Positions 60,679 to 64,000 of a DNA stretch of 64,000 nucleotides are shown one piece after another (position 1 is the first letter of the stretch; each line of letters starts with the position of its first letter). Origin of the DNA: Streptomyces sp. NBC_01268 (lineage in GTDB: Bacteria; Actinomycetota; Actinomycetes; Streptomycetales; Streptomycetaceae). The translations under genes and the position numbers were made by a program. The stretch lies in NCBI RefSeq assembly GCF_036240795.1, contig NZ_CP108454.1, positions 7,314,001 to 7,378,000 on the forward strand, written 5' to 3'. The notes under the pieces were generated by a model, which had not been told where the DNA came from, did no database searches, and saw only the letters and a program-made list of their open reading frames with translations.

Positions 60679-61050
60679 TCACGACGGCCCTTCCTCGGGC
60701 GCCACGTCCGCCGTGGACGGGAGGTAACGGAACAGGTCCTCGGCCCGGGTGAGCTCCAGCAGCCGGATCATCTGGTGGCCGGGCGACGCCAGGACGAGCC
60801 GGTGGCCCTCCTCCAGGGCCTTCGTCCTGGCGGTCAGCAGGGTGCTGAGCCCGGCCGAGTCGCAGAAGGAGGAGTTCCACAGGTCGACGACGATGTCCGA
60901 GCCCGCCGGCGCCTGCGCGAGCGCCTCCGCGAAGGAGGCGCGCAGTCGCTCCTTGTGTCCGAGGTCCATGTCGCCGCGTACCCGGACCACGTACGGGACG
61001 GGCTCGGGGCCGGTGTCAGGGCTGCTTGCCTGCGCCTTGCCGGTGGCCAT
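60679..61050 (-). CDS. STAS-domain anti-sigma factor antagonist
   Basis: A 123-aa protein with the SpoIIAA-type STAS fold: VVRVRGDMDLGHKERLR, then the phosphorylatable serine in FCDSAGLSTLL (Ser65) and LLELTRAEDLFRYLPS. When unphosphorylated such proteins bind and neutralise anti-sigma factors. No cognate kinase or sigma gene lies in the window. The ATG at 61050 has AGGAGG ten bases upstream. Confidence 0.87.
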   Translation of the reverse strand: MATGKAQASSPDTGPEPVPYVVRVRGDMDLGHKERLRASFAEALAQAPAGSDIVVDLWNSSFCDSAGLSTLLTARTKALEEGHRLVLASPGHQMIRLLELTRAEDLFRYLPSTADVAPEEGPS

Positions 61051-61154
61051 GGTGTTCGCACCTCCTGGGGGCATCGTGCTTCTGCCCCGTGCGGGCCGGC
61101 GCATGCCCGCGCCGCACCCGTCGGTGGACCCGGTGCCGGGCGCGCCCCTCTCCC

Positions 61155-62639
61155 TCAGCCGACGGACGTCGCCGTGTCCAGATGCCCGAGCACCGCGCGC
61201 GTCGCGCGGACCACGGCGGCGCGGGTGTCCTCCGTGTGGTCGAGGGTCTCGAAGCCGTGGTGGCCGAGCGGGGCGTCGACCACGTCCACGGCGGCGCCGG
61301 CCTTCGCGGCGGCGGTCAGGAACTCCTCCACCGCCGCCGCGAACACCTCGTGCTCCAGCCCCGCCCGGATCAGCACCAACGGCGGGCTCGCCGCCGCCAC
61401 CGTCCCGGCCGGCCTGAAGCGCGGGTGCACCGCGCGCCAGCTGGGCGGTGGAGCGAGGACGGGGTAGCTCAGGGCCACCGTCCGGAGCCAGGGCGGCGGT
61501 GCCGCGAGCCAGTCGGCCGAGAGCAGACCGCCGGCCGACAGGAACCACAGCGCGATCCGGTCCCCGTCCACGCGCGGATCGGCACGGACGAGCTCCACCG
61601 CCTCGGCCAGGTCCTCGGCCGCGCGCGGATAGTCCCCCAGGTCGTGCAGGCGGTGGTCCAGGGTCGCCCCCACCACGCCCAGGCCGGCCACGTAGCGGGC
61701 GTAGCCGAGCAGGGTCGTCGAGTCCCGGGGCGTCGGCCGCGCGTCGGGCGACACCGGCCCGCCGTGCACGAACAGCACCGCCGGGCGCGGCCCCTCGGCC
61801 TCCGGCAGGTGCAGATCGACCCGCCCCTCGCGCTCCCGGGGCCGCTCGGCGACGTCCAGGAGGAAGGTGCCCGCGTGCGCCGGACGCGTCGGCTCCGGCG
61901 CCGCCACCCGGTGCCCCTCGTCGGCGGCGGCCCGCAGCAGCGCCCCGGCCAGTTCGCCGGGAGCGGAGAGCATCGGCCAGTGCCCGGTGCCCAGTTCGAG
62001 GAAGCCGACCCGCGGATCGGCGAGCACCCGGAACGCCGGCGGGCCCGTCGCGACCAGCAGCTCGACCATCGCGATCCCGGAGCCGTTCGCCGTGCACAGC
62101 ACCCCGGTCGTCGGCCGGTCGAAGGGACTGCCGGCCAGCCGCAGCGGCTGGGTCAGCGTCCGCGCCGGCTGCGGCACGGAGAGCCGGTCCAGCCGGGCCA
62201 GCGCCTCCGCCGGGATCCCGTCCAGACTGCCCCAGCGCCGCCACCCCTCGCCCGACGGCGGCGCCACGAACCCGTCCCGCTCCACGGTCCCCTCGGGGGC
62301 GAGCGCGAGCGCCGCGTCGCCGTCCCCCGGCATCCCCGCGTCCAGGTACACCACCCGCGCCACCCGCCCGGGCCGCCGGTCGGCGGCGCCCAGCACGGGG
62401 TGGATGCCGTAGTCGTGCCCGACGAGCACCACCTCGGACGCGCCGCAGGCGTCGATCGCCCGCACCACGTCCGCGACATGCGTCTCCAGATCCGTCTCCG
62501 GCCCCCCGGGCGGCCCGTCCACCATCCCCGTCAGCCCCACCGGAAGCGCCTCGGCCCCCGCGTCCCGCAGCCGGTCCGCGACCTCCCCCCACACCCAGCC
62601 CCCGGTGAAGGGCCCCGACACCAATACGAATGCGGTCAT
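61155..62639 (-). CDS. Fused double alpha/beta hydrolase
   Basis: A 494-aa protein with two hydrolase domains. Domain 1 (residues 1-240) is EstC/methyl-esterase-like, but its nucleophile elbow is GHDYG (D76), an Asp as in dehalogenases and epoxide hydrolases, with His at GTGHWPM (H220). Domain 2 (about 255-494) has LFVHGGPVSPDA, a Ser nucleophile in FLSAGG (S368) and His in LGHHGFET. The two halves are different subfamilies, so this is a gene fusion rather than a repeat. Divergent from a MerR regulator; its promoter has MerR features. ATG 62639. Confidence 0.8.
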   Translation of the reverse strand: MTAFVLVSGPFTGGWVWGEVADRLRDAGAEALPVGLTGMVDGPPGGPETDLETHVADVVRAIDACGASEVVLVGHDYGIHPVLGAADRRPGRVARVVYLDAGMPGDGDAALALAPEGTVERDGFVAPPSGEGWRRWGSLDGIPAEALARLDRLSVPQPARTLTQPLRLAGSPFDRPTTGVLCTANGSGIAMVELLVATGPPAFRVLADPRVGFLELGTGHWPMLSAPGELAGALLRAAADEGHRVAAPEPTRPAHAGTFLLDVAERPREREGRVDLHLPEAEGPRPAVLFVHGGPVSPDARPTPRDSTTLLGYARYVAGLGVVGATLDHRLHDLGDYPRAAEDLAEAVELVRADPRVDGDRIALWFLSAGGLLSADWLAAPPPWLRTVALSYPVLAPPPSWRAVHPRFRPAGTVAAASPPLVLIRAGLEHEVFAAAVEEFLTAAAKAGAAVDVVDAPLGHHGFETLDHTEDTRAAVVRATRAVLGHLDTATSVG

Positions 62640-62940
62640 CGTCTCGTCTCCTCGCGTTCCTCGTGACGGGGGGACGGTAGGAACTCCCCCTGGGGGAGGT
62701 TCAAGCGGGACGCGGAGGGGCTGCACCGTCGAGTACCGGTCTCCGGTCTTCTCGCGGGCGTGCCAGGGGCGCCCCTTCCTGCGACGGGAGTCGTGACCCT
62801 TCCTGGCCGCCGCCTGGCCACCGACCGGCCGCCGCCCGGCCGCCGTCCCGGCCGGAGACTCCGGGGCGCCGCGCGGTGCCCGATCGGCCACCGGCCGCGG
62901 AGGATAGCCTGGTGGCTCTCGGCGGGGGAGGGGTCGCGGC
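62640..62940. other. 301-bp divergent regulatory gap
   Basis: Holds the MerR-type promoter of the hydrolase gene (62674-62704). Further on, 62770-62880 is a low-complexity run of GCCGCC/CCGGCC-type sequence with no gene. A GGCGGGGGAGG purine run lies before the MerR GTG start. Confidence 0.6.
62674..62704 (-). promoter_or_regulatory. MerR-controlled promoter of the double hydrolase gene
   Basis: On the minus strand: TTGAAC (62704-62699), 19-bp spacer, TACCGT (62679-62674). A perfect dyad CTCCCCC-A-GGGGGAG (62698-62684) fills the spacer. An overlong 19-bp spacer with a central dyad is the classic arrangement that MerR-family activators untwist. Confidence 0.8.
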
Positions 62941-63912
62941 GTGTCGCCAGAGGAGCTGTGGAGCATCGGGGAGCTCGCCGAACGCGCGGGCGTCACCGTC
63001 AAGACCGTCCGCTTCTACTCCGACCGGGGACTGCTGCCCGAGGCCGGGCGCAGCGGCGGCGGCCATCGGCGGTACGGGCCCGAGGCCCTGGACCGGATCC
63101 GACTGATCCGCTCGCTGCGCACGCTCGACCTGCCCGTCGCGGACGTCGGACGGGTGCTCGACCGCGACGACGACCTGGAGGACGTGGTCGCACAGCGGCT
63201 GCGGGAGGTCGGCGGCCGGCTCGCCGCCCTGCGCTGGCAGGAGGCCTCCCTCCGGCTCCTCCAGGACTGCACCCCCGAGGAGCGCGTCGAGCGGCTCCGG
63301 CTCCTCGGGACCGTGCCCGTACCGCCCGACACGACGGCCCTGGCACGCTTCTGGCGCCGCACGCTGCCCGTACGGCTGCCGTCCGGGCTCGCCGCCGCGG
63401 TCGTCGGCGTCGCCGTGCCCGACCCGCCCGAGGACCCGACCCCCGCCCAGGTGCTGGCCTTCGCCCGCCTGCACGAGCTCGTCGCCCGCGCGCCCGCCCC
63501 CGTCGTGCACCTCGCCGGCCTCGACCACCGGCCCGCCGTGCTGTACGAGGGCCTCGGCGAGGCGTACGCCCTCGCGGCGGCGCACCTGCGGGCGGGCCGC
63601 CAGCCCGCCGGGGGCGAGGCGCTCGACTGCTTCGTCGCCGCCTACGCCGCCGCGCTCGGCGTGCCCGACACCCGCGCCTTCCGGCGGCGTCTCGCCGGGC
63701 TGATGATCCAGGGCGCCGACCCGCTGATCGCCCGCTACTGGGAGCTGGCGGCGGAGGCGGCGGCGCCGGCCGCCGGCCGCGCGGAACCGACGGCGGGCGC
63801 GTCCCACCACTGGCTCTGCGTGGCCCTGAAGACCGGCCCCGGGACGCGCCCGTTCCCGACCGGTCAGGAGAAGGAGCGGCCGAAGAACTCCAGCTCGGCG
63901 ACGGCCACCTGA
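62941..63912 (+). CDS. MerR family transcriptional activator
   Basis: A 323-aa regulator. The N-terminal MerR DNA-binding domain has SIGELAERAGVTVKTVRFYSDRGLLPEAG and GHRRYGPEALDRIRLIRSLR. It continues with a long C-terminal effector region, about 220 aa, rather than a short metal-binding tail, so it probably senses an organic ligand. It is divergent from the double hydrolase gene, whose promoter carries the expected dyad. GTG start. Its 3' end overlaps the convergent gene by 49 bp. Confidence 0.85.
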   Translation: MSPEELWSIGELAERAGVTVKTVRFYSDRGLLPEAGRSGGGHRRYGPEALDRIRLIRSLRTLDLPVADVGRVLDRDDDLEDVVAQRLREVGGRLAALRWQEASLRLLQDCTPEERVERLRLLGTVPVPPDTTALARFWRRTLPVRLPSGLAAAVVGVAVPDPPEDPTPAQVLAFARLHELVARAPAPVVHLAGLDHRPAVLYEGLGEAYALAAAHLRAGRQPAGGEALDCFVAAYAAALGVPDTRAFRRRLAGLMIQGADPLIARYWELAAEAAAPAAGRAEPTAGASHHWLCVALKTGPGTRPFPTGQEKERPKNSSSATAT

Positions 63913-64000
63913 CGCGTCGGGTCCGCCCGCCACGCCGTGCGCACCACCAGCCGCACCGACACGGCGTCCCGCACCCGCAGCTCGATCTTCTGGGTGCCGC
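63864..64000 (-). CDS. C-terminus of a discoidin-like (NADase-type glycan-binding) domain protein, cut by window edge
   Basis: The last 45 codons of a minus-strand gene (stop at 63864-63866). The visible end reads QKIELRVRDAVSVRLVVRTA and VAVAELEFFGRSFS, the closing strands of the discoidin/NADase-type glycan-binding domain found at the C-terminus of Streptomyces zinc-ribbon and serine/threonine kinase-linked proteins. The frame is open to base 64000. It converges on and overlaps the MerR gene. Confidence 0.7.
   Translation of the reverse strand, partial: GTQKIELRVRDAVSVRLVVRTAWRADPTRQVAVAELEFFGRSFS

Overview
The window is chromosomal DNA from a high-GC actinomycete, almost certainly a Streptomyces. 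The signs are third-position GC bias, frequent GTG and TTG starts, ATGA/GTGA stop-start overlaps, an F420-type flavin enzyme, a nickel-responsive Nur box on a nickel importer, and the DUF6230/DUF6114 pair typical of Streptomyces. I see no rRNA, tRNA or CRISPR array. The content is mostly accessory metabolism and transport.

Layout. 1-10.0 kb: the 3' part of a secreted M9 collagenase, then a hydroxyproline catabolic cluster: three-subunit D-hydroxyproline dehydrogenase, DHDPS-family deaminase, two proline racemase family enzymes, a pyrroline-2-carboxylate reductase-like protein and a GntR regulator. Three copies of a shared motif (GTGACAT-centred) lie before the first gene, the deaminase gene and the regulator. 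Collagenase and hydroxyproline degradation make a plausible collagen-use module, but the last enzyme, alpha-ketoglutarate semialdehyde dehydrogenase, is not in the window. 10.0-16.8 kb: F420/PPOX enzyme, a PhnA remnant, PAP2 phosphatase plus lipid kinase, GNAT, a lone cNMP-binding protein, a hydrolase, and a two-gene ATP-grasp unit of unknown product. 17.1-20.4 kb: gluABCD-type transporter. 20.5-23.5 kb: two sulfite-oxidase-family molybdoenzymes with a frameshifted S58/P1 peptidase remnant between them. 23.6-29.9 kb: nadE, an S33 peptidase, a GntR/LacI-hybrid regulator with SIS and PIG-L genes, and an enoyl-CoA hydratase.

29.9-36.9 kb: VOC protein, DECR-like SDR, a thioredoxin-reductase-like flavoprotein divergent from an XRE-cupin regulator, a quinone oxidoreductase and a coupled pair of acyl-CoA dehydrogenases. 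37-42.8 kb: nikABCDE nickel importer behind a Nur box, with a coupled unknown gene at its end. 43-48.6 kb: small membrane protein, secreted propeller-like proteins, VOC, Nudix. 48.9-51.4 kb: MBL/rhodanese protein coupled to a third sulfite-oxidase-family gene, probably a sulfane-sulfur to sulfate route. 51.5-56 kb: an unknown protein, lactate monooxygenase-like flavoenzyme, imine reductase with divergent HxlR regulator, and a quinone oxidoreductase.

56.0-57.35 kb: an intact IS5-type element with near-perfect ends and a CTAG target duplication. It carries a passenger gene whose stop codon lies inside the right terminal repeat, and it sits exactly at the stop codon of a DUF6114 gene. 57.4-64 kb: DUF6114/DUF6230 operon, TetR regulator, a secreted protein, a STAS protein, and a double alpha/beta hydrolase divergent from a MerR regulator. 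The hydrolase promoter has the 19-bp spacer and central dyad expected of MerR control. The window ends in the 3' end of a gene on the minus strand.
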